Assembly (NCBI GenBank): GCA_958450325.1
Contig: OY288256.1
Coordinates: 12,045,057-12,109,056 of the forward strand
Length of the DNA stretch: 64,000 nt
Direction of reading: 5' to 3'
Origin: Agrostemma githago
Taxonomy: Eukaryota > Streptophyta > Magnoliopsida > Caryophyllales > Caryophyllaceae
The notes below the pieces were generated by a model. It searched no databases. It was not told where the DNA came from and saw only the letters and a program-made list of their open reading frames with translations. Position numbers and translations under genes: made by a program. How positions within the stretch are numbered: position 1 is the first letter of the stretch; each line of letters begins with the position of its first letter. This document shows, piece by piece, positions 1 through 10,635 of the stretch.

Positions 1-109
1 TCTCATGGCTTTTAAGCCAAGGCCACCACTCGTCTTTTCTTTGGTAACATTGTCCCAAGATATTAAATCTATCCCTTTTTTCTCACTTGATCCATCCCAA
101 AGGAATCTT

Positions 110-1363
110 CTAGTTTTTTTTGTCAATATCATCACAAATTGACCTGGTTAACTTTGCCGATTGCATCGAGTACATTGGTAAAGACGAAAGGGTAGATTGG
201 ATTAATGTCGCACGACCTGCCAAGCTAAGCAATTTTGTTTTCCAACCTGTAAGACGCTTGTCAACTTTATTAATAATATATTCAAAGCTCTCTCGGGTTA
301 CTCGGCCATTGATGGTCGGCATGCCTAAATAGCGGCCTAAGTCTTTTGTACGTTCAATGCCTAGAACGGTCATGAATTGGTCAGCATGGAACTCGTTGGT
401 GTTCGAGGAGAAGAGGATTCGGGACTTGTCTCGGCTAACGTGCTGCCCAGATGCTAGACAGAAAGCGTATAAACATCGTTGGATACATTGAGCTTGTTCC
501 AAACTCGCCTCACCGAAAAAGATTATGTCGTCCGCAAAGAAAAGATGGGTTAAAGTCGGTCCCAGTCGGCTCATACGAATGCCCCGCCACGTACCACATT
601 CAACCTCCTGATCGATTAATTGACTCAATTTTTCCATGCACATAGTGAAGATATACGGCGAAAGAGGCTCGCCTTGCCTTATACCCCGCGAAGGTTTGAA
701 AAACTCGGTTTGTTCTCCATTCCACAAAATGTTTAGCTTCGTTAACTCTATACACGTCATGATTGTCTTCACCAATCTACTTGGTAATTGCATATCATTC
801 AATGTGTACTCAATAAACTTCCAATTGAGTTTATCATACGCTTTCTCTAGGTCAAGCTTTATCACCATGAACCCCGTAGCTCCTTTCTTGCTTCTCAATG
901 TGTGGAGTACTTCTTGGACTAATACTATGTTGTCAGTGATCTGACGATGCGGGACAAAACTCATCTGAGTCGGACCAATGAGAATAGGTAGGACGGATTT
1001 GAGGCGATTAACAATAGCCTTCGTGATAACCTTGTAGGCAACGTTACAAAGTCCGATCGGTCTAAAATGGGTCGCCTTTTGTGGGTGGTCTATCTTGGGT
1101 ATGAGAGCTATGAACGCCTCACCCAGTTCTTCGGGGAAAATATTATTATTAAGCGCGTCGAGAGCAAGTGAGCAAAGGTTCCCACCCACGATCTCCCCCT
1201 GGGATTGGTAGAACAAGGCCTGGAATCCGTCTGGTCCCGGGGCCCTAAGCAGGGCCATCTGTTTCAGAGCAGACTCAATTTCAAGCGTAGTAAATGGCCG
1301 ATCTAGGCTCCTGTATTCCTCAGACGTCAAAACCGGGAATCGTCCAATAGTCAGATAGTACAC
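110..1363 (-). pseudogene. LINE reverse transcriptase domain
   Basis: About 417 codons of reverse transcriptase, which copies the LINE RNA into the genome at the target nick. The sequence shows the RT fingers and palm: FRPIGLCNVAYK near residue 100, KLDLEKAYDKLNW near 170, GIRQGEPLSPYIF near 230 and the catalytic FADD box near residue 274. It lies in the same reading frame as the endonuclease upstream and is separated from it by a single TGA at 1370-1372. The apparent start codon is a GTG just after that stop, so it is not a real start. The right-hand break is a TAG at 110-112, reached through a 1-nt indel in an eight-base homopolymer; the protein similarity continues beyond it in another frame. 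The catalytic residues look intact, but the element is non-functional because of these breaks. Confidence 0.92.
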
Positions 1364-1369
1364 ATCAAT

Positions 1370-2632
1370 TCATGTATCATTGCTCGAAAAAATTCCCTGA
1401 AAGTAGTCTAGCACCAATCTCCTAACCACTAGCGGATCCCATTGCCACTCATTGTTCTCGTCAAGAAGCGCTTCAATCCGGTTGAATTTCCAACGAATGA
1501 GTGTGCTGAGATGGAAGTATTTTGTGTTGCGATCCCCATCACAAATTGCTTCCATTCTCGACTTTTGGAACCATAGTATTTCCTCCTCCTTAAGGACCTC
1601 ATCTAATTGTTGTCGGAGCTTCTCCTCGAACTTATGATAATAATAAGGACAACCTCGAGAAATAGAGTTCCGAAGACCAAGAATTCTTTTCTGTAGGCTC
1701 TTTTTCCGTTCAAAGATATTCCTGAACACCGTAAGATTCCACCACTTCAATTTATTCGCGAAATGATTCACGAAAGGATACAAGGGGGCGGCTTTGTCCC
1801 AGTGGCCTTCAAAAAATATCGTAAATTTATTATTACACAACCAAGCCGCTTGGAAACGAAATGGACGAAGCATGCTAGGGACAGGAGCAAAACCGTTTGT
1901 ACTCAAAAGTAGAGGACAATGGTCCGATTGATTGGCTATGAGGTGACGGAGCGAGCCTTCAGCAAACAGAGTTCTCCAACTGGAGTTGCAAATAGCACGG
2001 TCAAGGCGGGCCCACTGTCTCGTTTTAGGGGAGTTACCCCGAGACCAGGTGTGAGACGGACCAGAGAAGTCAATTTCCAACCAGTCGTTTCTATCAATCC
2101 AATCATTGAATCGGTTGCACCTGGTGCGCATATGGTCACTATGCCCATTTCTTTCGTGAAGAAAACGGGTATCGTTAAAGTCACCCATAGCTAGCCATGG
2201 ACGATTAGAGTTGCGTTGAAGGTCCTCTAGTTCGTCCCATAACTCTAATCGCTTATTAATGTCAGGACTACCATAAATAGCTGAAAAGTTCCAAGGTCTT
2301 TCCCCATGTCGAGCAATTTCAACTGTAATATGCTGTTCGTGTTCAACAAGGGGAGTCACGAGAATATCCTCATCCTCCCAGAACAACCAGATACCCCCAC
2401 TAAATCCCGAGGCATCGACTCTCAACTTCCCACTAAAATTAATCTTATTGCATATTCTTTGGGCACCATCACCACTGATTCTAGTCTCCAAGAGGGCTAA
2501 TACTTGTGGTTTGTTGATCCTAATTAACTCTTTTAGCACAGTTAAAAAGGCCGGGCTGGCCGCACCTTGAACATTCCAAGCCATCAAACGCAATTCGCTT
2601 GGTATCTTATTTCTATGGTTGTCTGGATCCAT
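1370..2632 (-). pseudogene. LINE endonuclease domain (exonuclease-endonuclease-phosphatase fold)
   Basis: Endonuclease that nicks target DNA to prime reverse transcription. The open frame runs to 2839, but its first 70 or so residues are an out-of-frame overlap with ORF1. The likely start is the ATG at 2632 (MDPDNH) or the one at 2584 (MAWNVQG), where the family similarity begins. Visible motifs are MAWNVQG, LLETRISG, a GDFND metal-binding and catalytic motif about 130 residues later, and the C-terminal SDHCPLL histidine motif. A coiled, charged linker follows (residues near KYFHLST) and leads in frame to the RT. The frame is stopped by TGA at 1370-1372, exactly between EN and RT. Confidence 0.9.
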
Positions 2633-2669
2633 AAAAACATTACAAAGACACTCACAAGAGTGAGGACAC

Positions 2670-3329
2670 TTACAGGGATGAAGCCTCGTCCTCGGAATTA
2701 ATTCCGATGGGCTTGATATTTGGAGTAGGAGCTCCAGCTTCTTCATCCTCGGTAGTGAGAATGCTAGTAGTTCTATCAATAGAACTGTTGAAGTTTTCGA
2801 TGTCATCAGGAGTACTGGAAAGGGCATTGGTGATGTCAAGAAACGGCGCCAGGTCGGTGGGACGCTTAACAGAGGGAGAACCAGTTCTTACTGACTCTCG
2901 TCCATTCGGTGGAGGAGGTACAAAATAAGGTGAATGGATTGGTTTTAGAAGACGCCGTTTAGCAATGCGGAGGTGACGAGAAGGTTTCTTAGGATTTTCT
3001 TTGCCAGGGAGAAAAGTTTGGCCGCCAATAATATGGGCTTGGGAAGGGCTTTTATTAATAGTGACCTTGTCCAACTCAAACTCCTTGGCACGATCCTGTA
3101 CAGAAAAGCTTTCCAAATTGGCATTAGGTAATTTCATGTTAAGGAAATTACTTGAATTTCCCAAATTGCTGGGGTCAACAGTTTGTCCTTCTACGATTGC
3201 CATGTTGTGGATTGTCACGAGCTCAGGGTCCTGAATTGTAATGTCTTTGCTGTTCTTCGATTTTTGCTGTACCGAATGGTGTCCTGGCTCTACTGGAACT
3301 CGAGCTAGCTTCAATGGAACATGAGGCAT
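2670..3329 (-). pseudogene. LINE ORF1 C-terminal remnant
   Basis: A 219-codon open frame just upstream of the endonuclease, ending about 40 nt before the EN start. It is proline-, serine- and charge-rich, with no RRM or zinc knuckle that I can see, as expected for the poorly conserved C-terminal part of a plant LINE ORF1. Upstream sequence to about 3480 is partly open in another frame but has a stop, so the N-terminal RNA-binding part is either missing or shifted. The assignment rests mainly on position and orientation. Confidence 0.6.
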
Positions 3330-3480
3330 GTCATTCTGTTTTTGTCGTGGCCGAGAGTTCCCTATACTAAGGAGCGGGTAACAGGCGCTTTATCGTTCCC
3401 AGAGGGAGATGGAGTCAATTCCCTTGGTTGAGAGTTCTCTTGCTCTGTACCAAGTTGGTGTAATATACGAAATCTGGATC

Positions 3481-3978
3481 CCTAGTCTCTTTCATTATAG
3501 TATTTATTATTGTTTTCTCTTATAGTTAGTTTAGTTATTTAGTTTAGACTCATTCAACCCAAACTGAATTTGTACGACTAAAACTTTAACTAGACCGAGA
3601 CTTTTCATTTAGCTCACCGTCCCTGTGGATTCGATACCCGACTTACCCTAACTACCCAGTTAGTAGAGTTAGGTTCTTATTTGATTGTGGGGATCCGCGA
3701 CAAATCCCTACGTCAATGCTCATAAAATTTTGTACTATACGTGACTCTGAAGGTGAAAGTATAATGCGATGCGTGATTTTGTAACCTCGCGTGATTATGT
3801 AACCAAGAAATAACGATGGAAATATTTGTACATTAGAAAAAGTCCATCTTTTACATAGTACTTAAAACATAAAAACATTCTAAGACATAATGGGTTGTAA
3901 CCCATATCAGACAACATATAATATAGTACTAGGAAAACAGTCGTCAAACCTTCAACCCATAAAAGCATCCATTACATA
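3481..3978. other. AT-rich tract with LTR-retroelement-like leader fragment
   Basis: No credible coding sequence. Around 3622-3705 the plus strand has a GTCCCTGTGGATTCGATACC motif followed by a short GT-rich stretch and GATCCGCGAC, a pattern common at the end of plant LTRs just before the primer-binding site. I cannot find the partner LTR or a clear PBS, so the family is unknown. Positions 3735-3810 hold degenerate GCGTGATTxTGTAACC units resembling the 22-bp array at 6245-6614. Confidence 0.3.
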
Positions 3979-4269
3979 TCATATTTTTTGGCTACATTTT
4001 AACCTACCTACGTAACCCCCGTATTTTTTAAGTATCTTCTTCAAATTGGCCAAATCACGCTGAAAACCCTTCCTAGTGCGGAAATATTCAAGGGACTTTG
4101 CCATCAAAACTTGAACGTAGTCGTCCATTTCAGCCTCCTTCAGTGTATCGCCCTTGGATGCCACAATGTTCCCTGCGTGTATGGCATTCACGACCAGTTG
4201 CATGGCTGTCAACTCATGGCATCTAGTGGAGTCCACCAGGCCATCGTACTGCGCTATCAAGCCCTTCAC
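3979..4269 (-). pseudogene. Unrecognised coding fragment, possible distal exon
   Basis: A 96-codon frame on the minus strand. The predicted peptide is helical and charged with a lysine-rich end (LKKILKKYGGYVGRLK) and no recognisable domain. Its composition is more gene-like than the AT-rich flanks, and it lies on the same strand as the Ulp1-like pseudogene 1 kb upstream, so it may be a distal exon of that locus or a piece of the same transposon. I do not recognise it and would not assign a function. Confidence 0.3.
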
Positions 4270-5308
4270 TTCTTCTATTTTGCTGGAATTTTTTTTGTTA
4301 AAGATGTTAAAGAGGTGAAAGATGTGAAGATGAATTATGGGGGTTAAATGGGGGTTAAATGGGGGGGGGGGGTATTTAAAGGGGAAGAGAAGATATATGT
4401 GTGAATTTAATTAATAGAAATGACGGTTGGTTAGGTGGTGGATAATTAATTGGGGGTAGAAAAGAGGTATGACTATTTGTGTTCTCAATGTGCATTGAGA
4501 CACACAAACATCACTTCATTCACGTTCATTGTATTCGACGGGAAGATAACGTAATCGATTTGTATCATTTTTTTGCAGTCGATATTCGTGGAAATATTTT
4601 TATCGTTTTTGTATCTATTTGTATCGATTTGTATCGTTTTTTGCGATCAATAATTTTGTGAAATAATCTGTTTTTGTGAAAACAATTTGTTTGTCTTCAA
4701 TTGATTTGCATAGTTCTTTGATTTGCTTTCAATTTACTTTCAATTGATTTGTATCATTTTTCGCAGTCGACATTCGTGGAACGATCAATATTTTTGTGAA
4801 ATAATATATTTGTGAAAATAATTTACGTCTATGTGTTTGTGTTCAATTGATTTGCATAATCACATAGGTAATACTTTAATGTCATCGAGTACAAATCATA
4901 ATACCTGTGCTACAAAGACGTAATAATTTTGTTTAGTGTTTCTAGGGTTTAATATTTTTAGCGAGTATGTAAATGGGGTTTGTATATTTTTAGGGTGTCA
5001 CGTGACGAATTAAAATTCTCTTTAACAAAATCGTATAAATCGTGTATTACGGCATCGTATTTTTTTTAGAGTTTGATAGTATATTTATCCTCGTATTCTT
5101 TGATATGTGGATTAACATACTCGATTTGTATATATTAAGTGAATTGTGGTTGTCAATCATTACTCTGTATGACTTTGGCTGTGATTCTGACTAAGAAATG
5201 GCGTGATTGTACCACCTCAAGCATGTGACTCTGCCCAAGTAAAGTCACTGCCCAAATCATAAATCCAAATAAATTGAGTTGTCATTCTTTTGATACTCCA
5301 AAGATACT
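4270..5308. other. AT-rich non-coding tract with cryptic repeats
   Basis: No gene seen. The tract holds a G10 run near 4362-4371 and, from about 4540 to 4860, scrambled repeats of GTATCGATTTGTATC, TTTTGCAGTCGATATTCGTGG and TTTGTGAAATAAT. Around 5160-5250 there are loose copies of the GTGTGACTNTAC-type unit seen in the 6245-6614 array. It could be a large intron or intergenic filler. Confidence 0.5.
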
Positions 5309-6882
5309 TCAACATGTGATTTTACAATAATGCAGTAATTGATTTTCAAAATTCATTTGTACAGTAGTTGCTACATATTCACGCGTGAACTTTTTTACTT
5401 GGTCAACTTTTTTTACTAACTTACGCCTAGTTTCGAGTTGTTCCCATATGTCCGACCCGTTCTGTATGAAAGCGTTTATTTTCCCCAACGCGTCCCCATG
5501 GGCCTCATTTAATGTCAGCAAGGAATAGGGATGCTGCAATCTCGAACGACAAGTAACGCCTCCCAAACTTAGTCCCGATATCCTTGTAGCTAAACGACGC
5601 ACCATCGTACATGCACATGTGCATCAAGTAGAAAATGCCGGATTTCGCGGCGTTCTTCTTGGCGCTCTGCCATTCCAACTTTATCTGGCGATGTGTAAAC
5701 TTTGACATGCCAAGGCCCTTCATCAGTCCCTTATCGTCCATGTAGTCGTCCACTGCGGACGACTGTTGCAATTTTAGGTTAAAGTAAACGTCAACACTTT
5801 CAGAAGCAGCATAATAATTTAGCGACAAATTAAATCCTACTCATTAAACTTACTATTATGCTTGACACCCCCGAACATATACGAGCCCGAAGCGTGAGTC
5901 TGGTGGTCGAGGATGTCCACGGTGCGTGCTCCGAAATTGATGCAGATGCACGCGTAGTGCCCCTAGCATATACCGGGACAAATAGTATGCCGGTATTCAT
6001 GTCGAAGGTTCCATTGCAGTCGAGGATGAATCTGTCCCACGCTGCATACACGCCGTCGTAGTCCTCGTCCGTGGGGGTACTTGTCCCGGGCTGCTCCAGT
6101 ATATGGGCAAGTGAGTCCTAACGGGGGCCAAGGGGTGAATATTAGTTGTACATAACAGAGAGCATAGGTTACGAATTTAACATGGCAGATTGTCTAAGTC
6201 ACAAGCACACAAATCCGTCGTCATAGTTTCACCTAGAACTATATAAAGTGTGTGACTGTACACCACAAAGTGTGTGACTGTACATCATAAAGTGTGTGAC
6301 TATACAACCTATAGCCTATGACTTTACACCTTCAAGCATGTGACTGTACACCACAAAGTGTTTGACTATGCAACCTACAGCTTGTGACTTTACACCTTAA
6401 AGCTTGTGATTATACACCATAAAGTTCTTGACTGTATAATGTAAAGTGTGTGACTATTCAACCGACAACATGTGACTTTACACCTTAAACCGTATGATTA
6501 TACGCCACAGAGTTCGTGACTGTACAATATAATGTATGTGACTATGCAACCTACAGCCTATGACTTTACACCTTCAAGCGTGTGACTATACTTCAGTTTG
6601 TGACTGTACAATCTAAAGTGGTGATTTGACAACAACACACTTTATGGTGATTTTGCCATTCAATGTAATAGATGGGGGAGGAGGGCATACCATGTGGCGA
6701 ATACCGAACCACGCCATCGTCACTCCAGATGGGGAGGGCACCCCACGCCGTTCGTCGTTCGCCTCCAACCAGTTCATCAGGTGCGACCAACACTCCAGAA
6801 CCGCCTCGCTCATTTTACCTCCGGTCAAAAGCATTTGAATATCGCGCCTCACCAGCGTCACATGAGCGCTGTAGTACCCCAA
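5309..6882 (-). pseudogene. Ulp1/C48-like cysteine peptidase pseudogene with introns
   Basis: Minus-strand coding exons matching the C48 (SUMO-peptidase-like) domain of large plant proteins, many of them transposon-associated (MULE type). Proposed exons: 6882-about 6686 (SEAVLECWSHLMN region), about 6117-5854 (WDRFILDCNG, LFVPVYARG, then an ICINFGARTVDILD block) and 5762-5309. Splice signals fit: AG ahead of 6882, AG near 6118, a donor GTAAGT at 5853-5848 and an acceptor ending CAG at 5763. There are two frame breaks: one near 5965, between the VPVYARG segment and the block holding the His of the catalytic triad, and one in an A-run near 5510. The residue at the expected catalytic Cys (before GIF, about 5635) is Ser. 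C48 family membership is a recognition call; exon limits are inferred. Confidence 0.65.
6245..6614. repeat. 22-bp tandem array (17 units) with 88-bp higher-order pattern
   Basis: Seventeen consecutive units, fifteen of 22 bp and the last two of 20 bp, sum exactly to this interval. The consensus is close to AAAGTGTGTGACTGTACACC. Units fall into types by their ends: B ends in CAACCT, C ends in TTTACACCTT, E has GATTATAC, F has CTGTACAAT. The order B-C-E-F repeats from unit 6 onward, giving an 88-bp higher-order unit. The array lies inside the inferred intron of the Ulp1-like pseudogene. Confidence 0.9.
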
Positions 6883-6907
6883 TTGCTCCCTGTGTTAAGA
6901 ATTTGTT

Positions 6908-7507
6908 TTTTTTTGAAGTGAAGATCAATATCATTAATAATAAATCATCCGGCATCTACAAACGATATCAAATTGAACTGAATACAGATTTGTAAAAAAT
7001 AAATAAAGAACACATCTGAGACAAAGATCACTATTAGAATAAAGCTTCTACATAGCCTTCTATATATCGTTGTTTATTGACACAGCCTTTCGCCAAGAAA
7101 TCTATAGATCTGTGAAAAAGTCTCCAAAATGATGAACTTTCTCTATTTTGACAAATAGTAGACCGAGATCTGACCTCAATTGTATCACCGTACGTAGAAA
7201 TTCCATTGCACTCATGATCTTGCACGTAATTCTTGAAATCTAAGCCTTATACTAATGTAAAGGACTGAAAACCCAAATTAAAGGACAGAAACCTTGAAAT
7301 AAAGGACGAAAAAACAACTCTCATAAAAGAGAGACTTTTATTGAAGAAATTTGATTTTCAGGTATTCAGAATTAAACAATTTTTTGGGGCTTACCATCGA
7401 TTAATTATCGATGGAGGCCCCGAATGGAGGAGGAAAGTTAGGTTTTTTTGAGAGAATAAGGAAGAGGAAAACTAGGGTTTATTTGACTATATTCTTGTTT
7501 TTTGGTC
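6908..7507 (-). mobile_element. Poly-A retrocopy (processed-transcript-like insertion)
   Basis: A 600-bp insertion flanked by a perfect 16-bp direct repeat, GTGTTAAGAATTTGTT, at 6892-6907 and 7508-7523. On the minus strand it ends in a short poly-A (T run 6906-6914 on the plus strand) and begins with a 5'-UTR-like stretch containing AAACCCTAG and CTCTTCC pyrimidine runs. It holds a 63-codon frame (7225-7034) of unknown identity. A long TSD plus a 3' poly-A is the signature of LINE-mediated retroposition, so I read it as a retrocopy of a cellular mRNA or a 5'-truncated retroposon. It sits upstream of the Ulp1-like exons. Confidence 0.6.
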
Positions 7508-7523
7508 GTGTTAAGAATTTGTT

Positions 7524-8285
7524 GGATATATATATTTGAAGTTTTTTTGAGCGATCTCATGGCCCTGTTTCATCAAACCTCAAATTAGGAAAGTATCATA
7601 AATAATAAAAAATATCAATTAGAAAATATTTTAATTATTATAATACATATTTAATTTATTATAACAATGTGATGTTTTACAATTCTGAGGTAACAACCTA
7701 TTGAATTCTTTTTTAAAAAACATTATCGTAAAATAAATTATAAAAATGAAATAATTAGATTCGTGGTAAAAATGGTTTCATTAGAATATAAATTTCATAT
7801 TATTTGTTTCACATTATGTGATGAATTTATTACAAATAACAGTCGTAAAATTATCCCACATCGACAAATTATAATATGATGATGAAATTCTATATTATAA
7901 ATAAGAGTAATCATTTGTTCTTCGATATCTACCGAAAGTCTTTTGAATCTCAAAAAGAGTTCGTAAGACTATAAACCTCAATTAATTATCCTATATTAAA
8001 AAATTATGATGAGCTGATGAAATTTTATATTATATCAAAAAATTATGATGAGTTGATGAAATTTTATATTATAAATAAGAGTAATCATTCGATTTTAAAT
8101 ATGGACCAAGAAAAACTTTTAAATTATCCCACATCGAAAAATTATGATGGGATTATGGAATTCTATATTACAAATTTAAAATCATCCCACATTTGAAAAA
8201 TTATACTGAGGTGATGAAATTCTATATTATAAACAAGAGTAATGATATATCTTTTTAGTCTTAAAAAGAACCGATGGAAGACTTC
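7524..8285 (+). mobile_element. Helitron A, segment 1 (5' part)
   Basis: First piece of a non-autonomous Helitron that is cut into four pieces by later insertions. It aligns by eye to Helitron B from about 36905 on (GAGCGATCTCAT, then TCAAACCTCAAATTAGG). The body is made of degenerate units built around ATCCCACATCGAAAAATTAT, GATGAAATTCTATATTATAA and CTTTTGAGTCTTAAAA. No Rep or helicase coding sequence is present. The exact 5' TC terminus is not clear; it lies between 7524 and 7550 after a short TA run. The break at 8285 is the Tat insertion, with its duplicated target ACTTC (8281-8285) against ACTAT (29654-29658). Confidence 0.75.
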
Positions 8286-10623
8286 TATGGACATAACATA
8301 AGTGCACCCCGACGCAGCCACGCGCTGGTTTTGGTAGGCGAATGAATCTCGTTGTAAGTTTGATCTCGGATTGAAATTTAAATCGAAATAGGAGTCGCCA
8401 CCGAAATTTGTGGGAGTTAGATCCCTTCGAACCCACTCTACACTTAGGCGTATCATGCACAAAGCACGGCCCGCTAGCTTTTAGTGCTAGAGCTTAGGGG
8501 TTCGTCCCTTTGCATTACGATACTGACGCCGAGTTTTCGGGTCTCGTGCATCAAATGACTCTCGTATGCCAACGGTTTCGGACATCCGGAAACCATGGTT
8601 CTGAGTAAGGGGTGAGGGTACGTGTTGGGAAGCCCACAAAGGACACCCAACCCCGCCAGCTCTTGACGGCCTCTACTAGGATATCGTTCTTTTCATGTAC
8701 GCGCGTTAGTGGGACGATTAAATGTTATGCAAACGTCATTTTAGCTAAGCATGTGAATTATGTTCCAATTACGTCATTTTAATGCATCTTGGTTCACTTC
8801 GAAGTAATTTAGCATGCGAAGTTCGTTTAGATGAATGAAAACATCGAAAATAAGAAGCTCGTAAATGGATACAAAGTACACGGGCGAAATACAACCCGGA
8901 ATTACAATACGAAAAATAAAATTAGAATAATCGAATTTGATAGTTAGAATTACGATGTGATGCATGACTTTGAAAGAATAAGCACGTGATTGACTTGACA
9001 CGTGACGACTAAAAGTCGTAAAAAAAAATTAACGTGATTGCATATTGCTAAAAGCTCACGTTAGAGGGTTATGGAGGTTACTCGATCGAGTCATGGAAGG
9101 GACTCGATCGAGTACCCTTCAAAAGGAACCCCTGCCCAAATTTTGGTGGTCACTCGATCGAGTGAGCCATGGCACTCGATTGAGTGCCCCCTGTACGAGC
9201 TATTGCTCGTTTTCGAAATGGTGATTGTTTAGTATTTTATTTATTTTAAATCGATAGCTAGCCGAGTTACGTAAAAATATTGTATAATTTAGAACAAAAA
9301 TCGATTTCCTCTGTGTCACGATACCGTTATTAATCCTTATGGATTACGTGATGTTCGATTCCGCATCAATAGGTTTCGTGCTAATCTCAAAATTAAAATG
9401 GCATCGGACGTGTTTAATGACATATTACCGCGATCGCGTTACGCCCTTAAGTGTTTAGGGTGGCGCTCCTCGAAAGGGTACCACCTCCAATACAACTTGT
9501 AAAACGATTAAACGGACTTGAGACGAAATTCGTAATTAAATGTGTTCGATCCAAAAACGGTTTTTATTAGATATACATATATATACGCGGTATTATTAAT
9601 GACGATAATAAAATGTTAGATGTTAGCGTGCGATAAATAAATGTTAGATTACATAAAAAAAAAGTCAGTAACAATAAAATAAAAGTTAATGTTAGTGTTA
9701 GTAGTTAGTAATAATTAGTATATATACACCTATAAATAAAAAGAGGAGAAGGAGAAAGGAGAAAGGAGATGACGGGTTTGATTTTACACCCTCAACCTGC
9801 ATGCTTAAGTATCTCGGAAACGGACTCGTCTAGTAGCGGTGTGTGCGCGGGAGTGTCGGGATATGTAGGATGAGTTATGGTGTGTATAGTTGGGGAGAGG
9901 ATGCTCTCGATCTTTGACGAGTTTTGATCTCGATGTGTGTGTGTGTGTGAATGCTTGATGTGAGGTAAAAATGTGGCTGAAAAAGGTGTTGATTGATTTG
10001 TGTTAAGGTTTTTTGTATGATGTGTAAGAGGTGATTGAAAACGTGGTTAAATGTAGGTTAAAAGTGTGGTGGAAAATTTCATTTGTGAAGAGTAAAGGGG
10101 GGTATTTATAGAAATTACCCCCCGGCTAAGGGTCACTCGATCGAGTGGCCCTAGATGCACTCGATCGAGTGGTCTGAAAAAGGGCGCATGTTCGGTTTTT
10201 GAAAGCTTACTCGATCGACTGGGCTAGGTGACTCGATCGAGTGGGCCAGGCGGGTGGACCATTTTTAGGGAGAGGTTTTTACTTTCTCTTGAATTTAAAT
10301 TTGTTGGTTGTGTTTGTTTTGAGCTGTTTCTAGAAGCTTGCAGAGTCGGTTTTGACTTGGACCGGGTTTTGGGTAAAAAAAAGACGGTTTTATTTCCGGT
10401 AACGGTTTTGGCTCAAATTAGTCTTATTTTATTGGAAACGGTCCACTGAGCTTGAATTTGAGGTTGGTTTTGAGAGATTTGTACTTCGCTAAAAGCCCAT
10501 GTCGGATACTATTGATTCCGAGCCCATATTCGAGCGTATTAAAGCATGTTTACGTCCGATCATAATCGAGTGTTTTGTTGGAGACTTCTATAGACACTAG
10601 CAGACAAAACGCGGGTGTCTACA
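8286..10623 (-). repeat. 3' LTR of outer Tat element (type B)
   Basis: Reads on the minus strand from TGTAGACACCC (10623) to a terminus TGTCCATA (8286). It carries the two palindrome clusters of type B: CCACTCGATCGAGTGG-like motifs at about 10130-10250 (cluster 1) and 9080-9185 (cluster 2). A TATAAATA box lies at 10110-10103, and the conserved leader box at 9799-9786 has one change from the other copies. Alignment to the 5' LTR is clear throughout but shows many substitutions and small indels, so this insertion is older than the inner element. Confidence 0.85.
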
Positions 10624-10635
10624 GAGCCCCCACTC
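10624..10635 (-). promoter_or_regulatory. Polypurine tract of outer Tat element
   Basis: GAGTGGGGGCTC on the minus strand, directly ahead of the 3' LTR start. The same 12 bases precede the LTRs at 26665 and 59046. In LTR elements this tract primes plus-strand DNA synthesis. Confidence 0.8.

Larger units (their letters stand above)
1..3480 (-). mobile_element. L1-type LINE retrotransposon, decayed, 3' end beyond window
   Basis: Non-LTR retrotransposon read on the minus strand: an ORF1 remnant (2670-3329), an apurinic/apyrimidinic-type endonuclease, and a reverse transcriptase that continues off the left edge of the window. The order ORF1, EN, RT and the motifs are those of plant L1 LINEs. At the left edge the sequence still translates into the post-RT region (an RRFLWDG-type motif and a GGLGLK motif between positions 1 and 110), but in a different frame from the RT, because of a 1-nt slip in a run of eight T at 114-121. 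The 5' end fades out near 3460-3480, where unrelated AT-rich sequence begins. No poly-A tail or target-site duplication can be seen because the 3' end is outside the window. Confidence 0.9.

Noticed and set aside
1936..2184. Frames opposite and out of frame with the LINE endonuclease
   Set aside because: Shadows of the real coding frame.
6245..6614. CRISPR array
   Set aside because: Units are directly adjacent with no unique spacers, and the context is a plant nuclear locus; it is a minisatellite.
7034..7225. 63-codon gene
   Set aside because: No recognisable domain; it lies inside a poly-A retrocopy with TSDs and has stops upstream in frame, so it is described with the retrocopy.
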